Part shown: piece by piece, positions 53,173 to 64,000 of the stretch
How positions within the stretch are numbered: position 1 is the first letter of the stretch
Layout of the letters: each line of letters opens with the position of its first letter
Source of the DNA: Crotophaga sulcirostris
Taxonomy: Eukaryota > Chordata > Aves > Cuculiformes > Crotophagidae
Direction of reading: 5' to 3'
Assembly (NCBI GenBank): GCA_013397455.1
Contig: VYZB01000016.1
Coordinates: 2,967,886-3,031,885, forward strand
Length of the DNA stretch: 64,000 nucleotides
The notes under the pieces: generated by a model
The model's input: only the letters and a program-made list of their open reading frames with translations
What the model was told of the DNA's origin: nothing
Databases searched by the model: none
Position numbers and translations under genes: made by a program

Positions 53173-56100
53173 TCTATTGTGTTTTGTCTGCTTTCCTTCC
53201 CGTAGTTGTGGACCAACAAACTACTTACTAGTAGTAACTAGACAACAAACTTACTAGTTTCAGAGAGTTTGGGCAGAGTCAAAATCTTCAGCAGTGCTCT
53301 GTTCTTTTCCGCCTTACAATGCCTATTCCTGTTGGATACACTCCTGGTTTTACTTCAGCATCTGGCACTGGGTAATATTTTGCGTGATATTTAATGATAA
53401 ATATAGAGTGAAAGGTACATCAAAGTTGAATTTTTACTGCAACAACAGGTGGTTAGGAAAGAAAATGGAGAACTTGAGAAAGGAACAATTTAGTCTCACA
53501 ATAGAACAATCGCTTAACCAGAATGTTTTTGAGACTATTATATTTGTGCTGAATAGCACTCAAGGACAGCTAATCTACAAAACTAAACTGAAATCCAAGA
53601 CCACTGCAAGAAACTACTTAAAAATCACATTCTCACAGAATATGGGAATTCATTCTCCCAGAAATCCATCTTCATAGAGAATTTTTAGGTTTTGTTAATA
53701 AATATGTATTTTTTGGCATTTTCTCAATCTGCTTGTCTGGTACAGGAGTTTTTCTGCTGCACATGTTTTAGAATTGTATCTAGCTTTAAAGTAGATTAGT
53801 AATAATATTACACATACAAATGTGTAATAAATAAATAATATGACACATACAAACACAAAATATTAAACATTAAAGTATAGTAATATTTTGTTGATCTGAT
53901 GGTAGATAATTCCATCTTCTATTCACTTCATGTTATATTCCTTATAAGAGAAATTTTCTATGGGGTCTCTGTAATGTTTTTTCCCCAAGTCACTCAAAAA
54001 AAGAAATGTGTAAAAATATGTGCTTCTTTGCAAGTGTATTCATCCAAAATCAAAAGAATTAAATAATATTTCAAGCCTCCTAGTTTCTTTCAGGAAAATA
54101 ACAATTCAGATGGGAAGATTCACAAGGGACAAGAATTAAGTAGTATTTCATGAACTTAATCAGCAAGACTCATGTTATAGTTGCATCCTGAATCTTCTTG
54201 GGAAAAGATGTTCAACCATTTATTGCCCTTTTTATTTCCTACTTAGGAATTGCTAAACTCAAAATTGCTCCAAGCAANNNNNNNNNNNNNNNNNNNNNNN
54301 NNNNNNNNNNNNNNNNNNNNNNNNNNNNNNNNNNNNNNNNNNNNNNNNNNNNNNNNNNNNNNNNNNNNNNNNNNNNNNNNNNNNNNNAAGCTAGTTACAA
54401 TTACCAGGACTAACAGGCAAATAAATTGGCATAGAGAAGAGGAATGTAAGAGGTAGATTACTTCTTTTATTAACTAAATATAGCAGTGGAAGTAACAAAT
54501 TTCCCAAATCTAACAGTCAATAATTAAATTAGATCTTTGGCTTTATAAAATAATTGACAGTTTTTATCAATGTAGTACTGACACATCATACATTTAATCT
54601 GAGCTGATGTGAGCAATATCTGGCTGAAGTAATTTAAATATTTTTTTAAAAAAAATAGAAGTACTGATATTCATTCTGTATAGGTATATAAGTCACATAG
54701 TTCAAAAAGTTTAAGAATAACTGCCTAGGAAGTTGGGTTTTCTGAACTTCACTTTAGAGTTCTTGTCAGTACTCTATGGCTTAGGTAAATCTTGTCCCAA
54801 GTTTCTTTTCTGATTAGTTTACGCTGTTAGGCTATGGCTTTTCATGAAGATAGTGTCACAACAGAGTCAGACGTGTATTCAGTTCATCCACTTGGATTCT
54901 GACATCATACAGATTTAAGAACACGGGTTTTTTCAGAGAGGGATTGACAGCAACAAGAGAAATACTTAGCAACCTAACCTGGAAAGAGATAGACAGGTGT
55001 TGGGTATATTTATTTGTTCTTTAATTCAGATATCATCTTATGTTTGGATGTATATAAGTCACTCAGCCTTCTTTGTCTTACCTTTTACCATTTAGTTACT
55101 TTTATTTCACTCTTTCTGTTGAAAATGGAACTGAACAAAGTACTATGGAAAGGAGAGGCAAGTTGTCTAGATGCCCATAATCCATCTACATATGGGAAAA
55201 AAGTAATAAGTGAATGGTAAAGCAAATTAATTTCCTTTAAATTTTTCAGTGGAATGCTCCCTGCTTTGCTTCTTGTTCTTTATATTCAGCATTTTGAAAT
55301 AAATCCCACCTCACTGCTTTCTATTGAAGGTAGTCATCTTTTAGACACTGATTTATTTTAGAATCTATCCAAACATTTTGTAAGATATTAATGTCATTAT
55401 GGGGTTTGGGTTTTGCTTTCAATTTAACATGAAAAGGCTAACTTTGTCCTTTACCAACTTTAATTAGTTTTATGATGAAAAATTTTTCTATCAGTAAGTG
55501 AAAATAAACATTCATTATGGAATACATACCTCCTCTGTGCCCTCTTTTGGTAGCAGAAATTTCTATCCTGAAGGCAACAATTTATTTAAAAAAACATCTG
55601 GGATTTAGGTTTTAATTACCGATCAGAAAAAAATGCCTAATAAAAGTATCACACACACACAAGTATCTTTGTTGGCTATAGTACTGAGGTGTTTACTAAA
55701 CTGCTTCTATTTGCAATCAAACAGAAAAATGATATATTTTATTTGATGGAGAGTGCATTCAGGTATCTAATTACTTACCTCTCTGGTTTCATGTTCTTAT
55801 GAGTACACAAAACATGAAGCTTTTTATTCTTATTTTATATAAGAGATTGAATAAAGCCACAGTTGATTACAGTTTATAAATTGACCACATGCCAATTATA
55901 CTGAAGGCTTACAAAAGGTAATGAATAGCTCATTGACTGTGTGTGTTTACTGTGCACTCTGCATTGATTTCTGGTTTGTTAGAACATTTCACGCATCAGC
56001 ACTGGAACCACTAGACATAGCATTCTCAGAGGGACCTAGGAGTGCTGTGGGTCAATAACTGAACCATATACTGTATATACACTACTTAGTTCAAATTAAT

Positions 56101-57227
56101 GACTATGGACCAATTTCAGTCCTAGCATAAGTGGGTAGAACAGCAGGACTTGTTTTCAATAGAGCTTTATTGACATAGTAGGCTATCTTTTTAGAAATTT
56201 GTATCATATTTATGTGAGTTTCTGAAAGTAATGAAGTCTTTTTTTTACTACTTACATTCCAGTATTAGGTAGGTCTTTCATTTCAATTGATAATTGGTGA
56301 TTTCATGTTTGCTTTTGGATTAGGGTGTTGAAATGTTGATGTACTGAAAGCTTCCTGGAGACTTTTGTACATTAAAGGCCACAAAAATCTCTCATGGTCT
56401 GGTATTTAGGTGCTAAAAGACAAACTGATCACATTGAACCAACTGGATTTTAGAGTGTGACAAAACAAAATGTTGCCTTCATACCTTTGATATGAGTTAA
56501 TTCCTTGAATTGTTCAGCTGATTGTCAGAAAAGACTTAATACTGAGTCTCAGTTTCTTTTTTTTGGAATATCCACATCTGACAAACTATTTAAGAGGTTA
56601 CTCTCATTCACATCTTTGGAGACTTTTATGTCCATTTGATGTCTTCGAGAAAATATGTATACTGTGCTTTGTCTACTTATTGTTCAAATTGTTTGGCCTT
56701 GCCACACATGAACAGCAGTGAACATAATATTCTAGGCAAAGTCTTAAAAAAGGCTATTATATGGCTGTTCTGTAAAATCATTTTCTACATATGAAAGTAT
56801 ATATAAACTTTTACTATAAGTATCAGGAAAAAATTGAGCATTTGTACAAGAATTAAGTAAGAACCTCTTAAAGTGTGCAATAGACAAAAGAAGACGTAAG
56901 AATAAAAGAACTATATAATACATGTAAGCTGATGTTTGTGCTAGCTCAGTCCTGTACTCTTAAACACCTGTATGATCTCTGGCTAGTAATGGTACTCTGC
57001 AAGATAAGGTTTAGATTTCTCTATTGAACTTCCCTATTGTCTAGGCATTTAAAGCTGCTTATACTTGTCACATCCATAACATACTGTGGCAATTTTGCAA
57101 AAGACTGTAAATCATTGCTTGCTTTTAACATTCCTTAATTTCATGCTGTGCTATTGCATTGTTATGTGATAATAATGTCATATTCTTCTTTCTGTCTATA
57201 CTACTTATTTATCTCTTACACTTCTTC
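53151..57227. other. unique AT-rich sequence with an assembly gap
   Basis: No gene is recognised. A 127-codon open frame at 53294-53677 (plus) is long for this composition but resembles no protein and has no splice or promoter context, so it is not called. A perfect 9-base inverted repeat with a 4-base loop, ATTACACAT-ACAA-ATGTGTAAT, lies at 53807-53828, and a (CA)5 run is near 55651. Confidence 0.55.
54278..54387. other. assembly gap (110 N)
   Basis: An uninterrupted run of 110 N's between CAAGCAA and AAGCTAG. The flanks show no repeat that would explain it. Open frames that cross it are artefacts. Confidence 1.
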
Positions 57228-57400
57228 CACTGGGAGTATTTAGTCTAGAGAAGAGATGGCTCAGAGAGTTCTCATTAATGTATATAACTGCCTGAAGGAA
57301 GGGTGTACAGAAGAGGGAGTCAGGCTCTTTTCATTGATGCCCAGTGATAGGAGCAGAAGCAACTGAAACTTCTTTTCATTGGAAGGTATATTTTTTGTTA
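57228..57400 (+). mobile_element. CR1 LINE C-terminal fragment, plus strand
   Basis: GAGTATTTAGTCTAGAGAAG, then CTCATTAATGTATATAACTG, CTGAAGGAAGGGTGTACAGA and TCAGGCTCTTTTCATTGATG, ending in CCCAGTGATAGGAGCAGAAG and an AACTGAAACTTC remnant, follow the order of the CR1 ORF2 C-terminal region. The 3' terminus is absent. Both ends are lost, so this is a decayed internal fragment. Confidence 0.85.
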
Positions 57401-57779
57401 AAGCACGTTAACGTTGAAAGTAAATAAATATAAGGAATAGAAGGATTACAGTCAATGGAGAAAAACTAATGAATGACATGCAACTGTATAGCTTACAGAA
57501 AGGCTTAGAAATACCTTAGAAAATAAAACAGCGGAGAAAAAAAAATTGCTCAGAATGCCTAAAAATTAAGAATAAAGATTAAAAAAACATGGAACAAAGC
57601 TGAGGTAAACCAGGGAAGCCTGTAGTTAACAGACCTCATGTAAAGCACTCAAGTGTATGTGTTACGGAGGCACCCACAAAACAGACAGTTAATCACTGGC
57701 ACACTGACAAAATAAACCACAAGTTCGGATATCATTCGGAAATTATTACTACACAACTGACTTAAGAATTCCTAAGTTT
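57401..57779. other. unique AT-rich sequence
   Basis: No gene or known repeat is recognised between the CR1 fragment and the GC-richer block that follows. Confidence 0.6.
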
Positions 57780-58290
57780 TGCAAACAGTCCTTTAGGAGG
57801 ATGACCCAAAATGCACACACTCACTCACCTATAAGATGAGGGCTGTCAATCCTAGGGGAGTTACCTTGGCCAGTGTCATGATCAAGGGAAGGGTCCCTTC
57901 TGTACTGCAGGCCCACAGCTCTGAGGAGGAACCAGCTCACCTGCTCTCTGCCGGGACCCTGTTTTATACCATAGTTGGATCTAATCTGTGGTGATTCTGA
58001 CTGGCTGAGGACCCACATCTTCTGGGACTGTGTGACTGGCAACAGTTTTCTATACCCTCTCTCCCCAGTGTGGAGGGGAGGAGGAAAGAAACTGGTATTT
58101 CAGTCGGTCCACTGCTGACCTGATTGTTCCCTGCAGTGAAAGAACTTCTCCCCCATCCCATCCTGTCTCTCCTCTCCTCTTGAAAGCTGAAAAAAGTAAT
58201 CGGTGTCAACAGCCAGAAAGCCCTGATCTTTGTGTCTTTGGCCAGCTTGGTATTCCTCAGGTTGTTAGTAGGCCATAATCTTTTCCAGGT
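57780..58290 (-). promoter_or_regulatory. GC-richer block with a TATA box facing left (promoter or LTR?)
   Basis: Composition changes abruptly from AT-rich surroundings to balanced sequence with C/T-rich runs (58058-58190). On the minus strand a TATAAAAC box (57961-57968 on the plus strand) is followed about 25-30 bases downstream by GGCAGAGAGCAGGTGAGCTG. An ATG in GATCATGACACTGGCCAAG precedes GTAACT (exon edge at about 57866), a good splice donor. This arrangement would fit a TATA-driven first exon or the U3-R-U5 part of an old endogenous-retrovirus LTR. I cannot find convincing TG...CA ends with a target duplication, and two short minus-strand frames (57821-58042 and 57964-58209) match nothing known. 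Confidence 0.25.
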
Positions 58291-59013
58291 GCTTAGAAGC
58301 CATCATCTTTATCACTTCCTTGTCAGGGTGGTCCATCTGCCACAGTATCTTAAAGGGAAGCGACAGCACTTACACAATTTATAAAGATTAGGTAGAACCC
58401 AAAAGCACAGTTGACTCTGAAAACACAATGAAACAGAGTTATGAGAGGTGTTCAAACTATTCAGGAGGCCAATACAGAAGAGAAGGATGGACTCTTTACT
58501 TACTCAACTTTTTTCCATGCAGTCACAGTGATTTCTTTTTTCTACTTTCACTTCAATTAGTAGCAATAATAATAGTAAAATAACAATGAAATCGAATAAG
58601 TAAAGTTATGAAGAACATTGTTATCACCAGCTTAAAAAATGGCTTGAATTAATTAAGCCTTCTGTAGTTCTTGTGCAAAACTGAGTGTGTCAAAAGATAT
58701 TCCTTATACAGATAACAAATCAAGCAACAAAACAATACAGCCTCTTACAACTTTCAGCCTTTAAGAAGTTTGTTCAAAATACTGGTTGACTAGATTGTCA
58801 TTCTTTCTATTCCAGTTTGTAATATGCTATTGGTATTGAAAATGTTTGAAAGCTTTTTCTTTTTGCCATTTATTTTTGTGAGGCACATTCATAGTCTTCG
58901 TTCAGTTCAGAGTTTATACTGGAAACATTCTGTTAATTTGTGGAGTTATTTCAGTTGACAGTAGTTTTTTATGCCGTATGGCAGATTCCACTCTTTTTTT
59001 TTTTTTTGCCAAG
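58291..59013. other. unique sequence
   Basis: AT-rich sequence without a recognised gene or repeat; it ends in a CTC plus T15 pyrimidine tract (58991-59007) immediately before the candidate exon. Confidence 0.6.
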
Positions 59014-59044
59014 TGAAGTGCCAAGTGAATCACCAAGTGAGGAC
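59009..59044. repeat. three-unit 12-bp tandem repeat
   Basis: CCAAGTGAAGTG, CCAAGTGAATCA and CCAAGTGAGGAC follow each other with period 12; the first eight bases are identical in all three. The period is a multiple of three, so the repeat keeps the reading frame of the candidate exon. Confidence 0.9.
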
Positions 59045-59117
59045 AGCCATCGCTCACTAGTGAGTCAGTCCTCACTAGCTGGGCTAGCTGACAGAGGAAG
59101 TTTTTTAAAGGAGGAAA
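59014..59117 (+). CDS. candidate internal coding exon (unverified)
   Basis: A 104-base stretch has exon-like edges: a T15 tract ending GCCAAG as acceptor and GGAAA|GTAAGG as donor. The open frame (part of a longer frame, 58940-59221) would enter after two bases of a codon and leave after one. It would encode a serine/glutamate-rich segment, EVPSESPSEDSHRSLVSQSS, continuing LAGLADRGSFLKEE. Three 12-base units at 59009-59044, each starting CCAAGTGA, lie in frame and give PSEV, PSES, PSED. A 12-base palindrome CTCACTAGTGAG is at 59053-59064. I recognise no protein family. The donor has A instead of G at the last exon base. It may be chance. Confidence 0.15.
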
Positions 59118-62100
59118 GTAAGGGAATTCCTATGCTGAGGGAAAATAATTTCTTTGGATTACCATTGCAGTGCAAAGGAAATGCAGAATGCATTGTCTTG
59201 TCACAGAAAAAGAGACTGTAATACAAATTAACTATTACTTTAAGAAAAAAGGCAGAAAGGTAAGATTTAAACAGATTTTATGTACATCCATGGGACAGCC
59301 CTTACCATATTTTTCTTGTCGTGGTCCTTGTGATATTCCTTGATTTTATAGTATTCCCTGATGTTGTTAGGTCAGGACATTCTTTTGGTGTTTTTTTTTT
59401 CTCTCTACTTTCTTATTATTTCAGTAACTCTCAAAATCTTACATGCACTGCAGAAATAGTTTCTTCTGTGTATTCTGGGTCTTTGTGACATCTGTCACAG
59501 ACACACCCTCATTTCACATTCCCAGATACTTACTGAAGGCTTCCAACTAGCAAAACCTAGTTTTCTTTCCTACTGAGTGTGGCTTAATGTTGATAACATA
59601 TTTTATGTTACAGTGACAACTTTTTTCAGTTTTTTGTTTTCCGATTTATTTGGTCAAATAACAGTTAGGAATTATACTATTACCTGAGTTACAATGTCTC
59701 CCATTGAGTATGCAAAATGGATTTGTAATTTATGTTGTGCTGAAAAAAATGCTAATTCATCTGCACCAACAACATAATGGTATTATAGTTAGAGATTTGG
59801 ATTACTGTTTTAATGTTTCCTTAGGTGCTGATTGTACTTTTAAATTAAGGCTGACAATATAGAATGTAGTGAAAAACAGAACTCTGGAAGATCATCCATG
59901 AATGGAACTGAGGTTTTTTTCTAACTCTAGGTCATAGTCTGGAGAACATACGTGAAATACAAGTTTTTTCTCCTTTTTGACACAAGTCCACTTGATTTAC
60001 TTGTACAGAATTTTTCATCAGAGATTTTTCTTTCTTGCTATTTCTCACCCATAGAATATCACACCTAGGTTGTAGCAGGCAATACATTCTACAGAAATGA
60101 AAACTGAGACACAAAAAGGACAAGTATTTCTACTGTATGGTACAAGATTGGACTAACTATATGACAGACAAGTAAATAGACCAAGTAGTCTTGAAATACA
60201 CTGTCTTGATTTAACCACTCATAATTTCTGTGTTAGCTTGTTACTATGTCTGTATGCATTAAAGGACAGTGTTTTTAAGGCATCTCAACTTTCCCTTAAT
60301 AATCAGAAATTTTATATCTTCTTTTATATCTTGTTCCTTCCAGATCTTGATCTTTTTGTTTTTGCATAATTGAAACCTTAAATTTATAGAAAGCATTGTG
60401 TGCAATACTATTCCAAATTAATGAGAGGATTTTACATCTAGGTTTTGCCAGTTTCTCTTAATGAATGATTTTTAGAAGGTAAGAATTATATGCAAGTGGG
60501 AAGAACATTGAGATAATCCTACCTAGCTGTCATTTAGTATAAAAATGGCTCATTGTATCATTTCAAGAACAGCTCAGTGCAAATTTGGATAGAGTTCTTC
60601 CCTGTAGCTACTACTCTGGAGAAATAATTGTTTGCTACTCTGTGCTTAGATCTGAGCACAAAACCTTACTTTAGTGGAATGAAACTATTAGTATTACATT
60701 CTTTCCACTTAATTTCTCTTTAAAAATACATTGTCGCATGAATTCCCCATATCACATGGCAGTAGAAGAAAGATTTTCTAAAATGACACGTGGAAAATAT
60801 CACAAGAAATCTTATCTCTTTAATTACCAATGAATGTTACTGCATTTTCTTGAGTGAAGTTTATGAGGGAATCCAGGTGCATTTTTCTTGAATATTGCAA
60901 TAAAGCCTGGTAGTACAATATAAAAATTAAAAAAATCATTTCCTATTTGGTTATTAATTGGGTATTTCTCTTACAGTCAAGCCATTTTCATTTGTTGAAA
61001 TGCCAGTTCTTAATGTATCTGATAATGTCTGCTGGAGGATGAAATTACTCACAAAAGAGGGCCCTCAGTGAAGGATCAATGTATTTATATTAATGTAAAT
61101 TACCATTGATTAATGAATGCTGTAACCAATAAGGAATTAATTCCTTACTATATTCCTTTTTTGGAAGCTAACCTTCCTGTCAATTTTGAAAGTTTGTAGT
61201 AGGTTTAATTTGTCAAGTGCAGAAAATAGGAATAGTAAAAGCCTAATCAATAGGATTTCTTCCATGAAAAGATATATTATTTTGGAGTAGGAACTAAAAT
61301 AGAAGTCATGGAATATACTTATTTTTTACAAATTAATTCCTATGATACTGCTTATCTATATCACTGGAATATACCTTAGGGTATATTGAATGAAATATTA
61401 TTCTGAAACTTTGAAAGTAATCCAAATAACAACCACCCTATCTGATAGCTTTTTCTTGATTAAAGCAGAGGGGAAGAACGCAGGACTGTAGTGTTCGAAG
61501 TGTGATTATGTGAGTAAAATTTCCCTTTCAAGGGTTCAAAAATCCCATAGTCTCTTAAAGTGTTTTGTGTACTCAACCATCACTTTCACTAACAAATTAT
61601 TTTTGACAGAATGTTAAATAGATAGGAGTCGTAAGACACATAGGTAAAGCTTACTTTATCATATTGTATAATAAAGTGGATGTCAAGGATAACTACCTTG
61701 GCAAAATACACTGCTTAGTTCATCAACAAGCAAGCTTTTCAGCTTATCGGCTTGAGAAGCGGTATCTATAAATACTCTGAGAAGACTCTTTCCTATGCAG
61801 TTTTTTGAAGATTTTACAAGTTTTTATTTTAAGAGGGACTTTCACGCATATGCTTCTGAATTGTTCTCTGTGTTTTGTGTTGAGTAAAACGATGCAAGTG
61901 CTGTGTAGTTTGAGCTTATGTGGAAGTCAGTTGCCTGCTTGGCGTACTGGTTTTCAGTTCACTTCAAAATCATTTTCATGTAGTATTGCAGGCTGTAGGT
62001 GCATAACCATATTGTTGTTTTGCACCCAGAGTGCATATGTGGGTGAATAAACACATTCATAAAGCTAAAAAATGTAGAAACAATGACAATTATTTTAGCT

Positions 62101-64000
62101 TTTTGGGCTGTTACATTACCAGATACTATTAAAATAACATCCTGTGCTCATGGTTGAGAGAGACCAGAAATTGTTCTGATAATATCCCCAATAGCTTCCC
62201 AATAAAATTATTGTTATATAGCTGTAGTGTGATTTTTTCTAGATATCCTTGTCTCAATTTTGCAATTTAATGTATATTTAGTTTGTATATCAATTTCACA
62301 GTACAATTAAAGTATCTAATAATGCAAATAAAAAAATTATTTTTTTTTAAGGTAAAGGCTCAAATCTATCTTCCTGATATAACTTTTATCTTTTAGCCAT
62401 TGAGTGCCTAATGATATTGAAAATGTTCAGAACAATTGCATACATGTAAAATGAGGAAACATTAAAAGGTTGTTTATATTAGTATGTGATTGAAAACCGG
62501 GGTGACACTTTTTTTATCACTTTAATGATTAGATCGCTTCAATTTGTGTCTAATGGTATGTTTAGGAAAATCAGTAAAACGCAAACACTTAGCTAAAGGG
62601 CATTAGGTCATAGACATATGTGTATGCACATTTTATTAAATATATGGATTAAGAAACATAAGTAAGGAAATAGAAACTGTGATTTTTAGATGCATTTTAA
62701 TTTTATTAGGAAAGAGTCTGTAGTGAAGAAATCCTCTGATACTCTGTCACCCAAGGACAAAGAAGCCATCTGACAAGGGAACTGGTGAGCCGTAAATTTT
62801 CATTTAGGTAGTTATGATACTATTTGCCAAAAATCTCATTATTGTTTTGTTAAATAAAACTCTGAATTGACAGATGCAGTGAATTCTGGTGTCTTGAAAC
62901 TAATTGGACTGAAAGAAGTTATTCAGAAATTCAGCTTTATTAACAGCTTAGGGCAAAACATCTTTTCTCATTTTATTTTTCAGTTGACTTCTTATTAAAG
63001 GTCAGATAAAGGCATTTTGAACCTTCTACTTCTTTTTGAGACTTTTATGGGCTTGGTTTACTCCTAGTATTTGTTCATGTACATATTAGTAATATTGTCC
63101 ATGTCATTTGAATATGTTCCAGTGCCTGCTTAGAAATCACTAAAGCAACACTTCCAGTGAAGACATAACCGTATTCTCTCACTTTTCATGTGATCACTTT
63201 CTTTTTTAGTAGTCCACAAACTGCATTTAAAATTTGCTTTATATATGTTTAAACTCTGACAGATACTTCGGCTGCCTCAGAACAGTGAGTGATTCGTAAA
63301 ATTTCTTCATCTATATTCCATATCCTTACTTGGTAACTGTAGCTGCAATGCATAGGACATAAGCTTCTAGTAGTAAGAGTGGTAAATGTAGCTTCAGTTT
63401 GATGAGTTCTTAATATTTTTGTTTATGTTAGCGTCTCAGCCTTCATCACACGTTCACACCATACTTACCTGCAAAAGGAAATATGCATATCCTGCAAGGT
63501 GTGCATTGAAATCACTAGCGAATGAAGGAGAAAAGGTTTAGCCTGCTGGTTTTTTCTGTGTGCACATCTCACATGACTGAGATTGTGCTCGGCTCAAAAT
63601 GAACTTTTGTAGATAATGTCCACTACTGTGCCTTTTGACTTGAAAGAAAATTTTCATCTACTGAAGGAACATAAGTTCTCATGTCTTGTATCATGTCTAA
63701 TTAAATTTTTGCTACGTTTTTCTCAGACTTTCTTGAAGTAAAATCTAAAGAACTACAGAAGTTCACATTTTAATGAGAAAAGGGAATGTTTTGGGAAGCA
63801 AAAATATTTTGACTGTTAATGGGCCTTCTATTTCTCTTTTTAGCTGTATAATGAGTAGGAATAATATATATGATTTGTAATGCCAAGGGTGCCCAATGAA
63901 AATAGTCGCTTTAAAACAGGTGTTAATCAGTAAACAGTGATTCTTTCTGATAGTGTAAAAAAAGGGAAAGACATCAAACACATTCAAAATACATGCATTA
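59118..64000. other. unique AT-rich non-coding sequence
   Basis: No gene, RNA gene or known repeat is recognised to the end of the window. Open frames are under 90 codons and resemble nothing known. No CR1 copy was found in this stretch. Confidence 0.6.

Noticed and set aside
52997..53257. 86-codon plus-strand open frame
   Set aside because: It lies antisense to the CR1 ORF2 remnant at 52861-53172 and has no similarity of its own.
53294..53677. 127-codon open frame on the plus strand
   Set aside because: It resembles no protein, has no clear promoter or splice context, and starts just next to a CR1 copy. A frame this long is unusual but possible by chance in 64 kb on six frames.
54198..54456. 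Open frames running through the N gap
   Set aside because: They exist only because N's are translated as unknown residues.

Overview
The window looks like bird nuclear DNA: AT-rich, with few repeats, and almost every recognisable repeat is a CR1 LINE fragment. Several CR1 copies end in the ATTCTATG-type 3' tail typical of avian CR1. Crocodilian or turtle DNA also carries CR1 and is not formally excluded, but the low repeat density and short, old copies fit a bird best. I recognise no complete protein-coding gene, rRNA, tRNA, CRISPR array or bacterial-type feature. The window is either intergenic (gene desert) or lies within a very long intron.

Layout: 1-6890 is unique AT-rich sequence. CR1 pieces follow at 6891-7300 (-), 13198-13520 (-), 22040-22739 (+) and 22740-23795 (-) placed tail to tail, 25265-25893 (+, internally deleted), 30700-31168 (+), 35160-35425 (-), 36520-36696 (+), 52505-53150 (-) and 57228-57400 (+). 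A short hAT-like non-autonomous DNA transposon relic lies at 51013-51218. A 110-base assembly gap is at 54278-54387. Simple repeats are short, the largest being (CA)11 at 47741-47762. All CR1 open reading frames are broken, so none of these copies can be active.

The most unexpected structure is a 121-base block repeated without a mismatch at 9248-9368 and 18981-19101, both copies bounded by T-tracts and lying in otherwise unrelated unique DNA. It matches no family I know. On the minus strand both copies read as a short body followed by an A-tract, and the second copy is flanked by a 9-base direct repeat, so a small retroposed or templated insertion is possible. Other weaker leads are a GC-richer, TATA-containing block facing left (57780-58290), a possible small coding exon with an in-frame 12-base repeat (59014-59117), and several high-complexity patches that could be conserved non-coding regulatory elements. 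All of these need comparison with other genomes.
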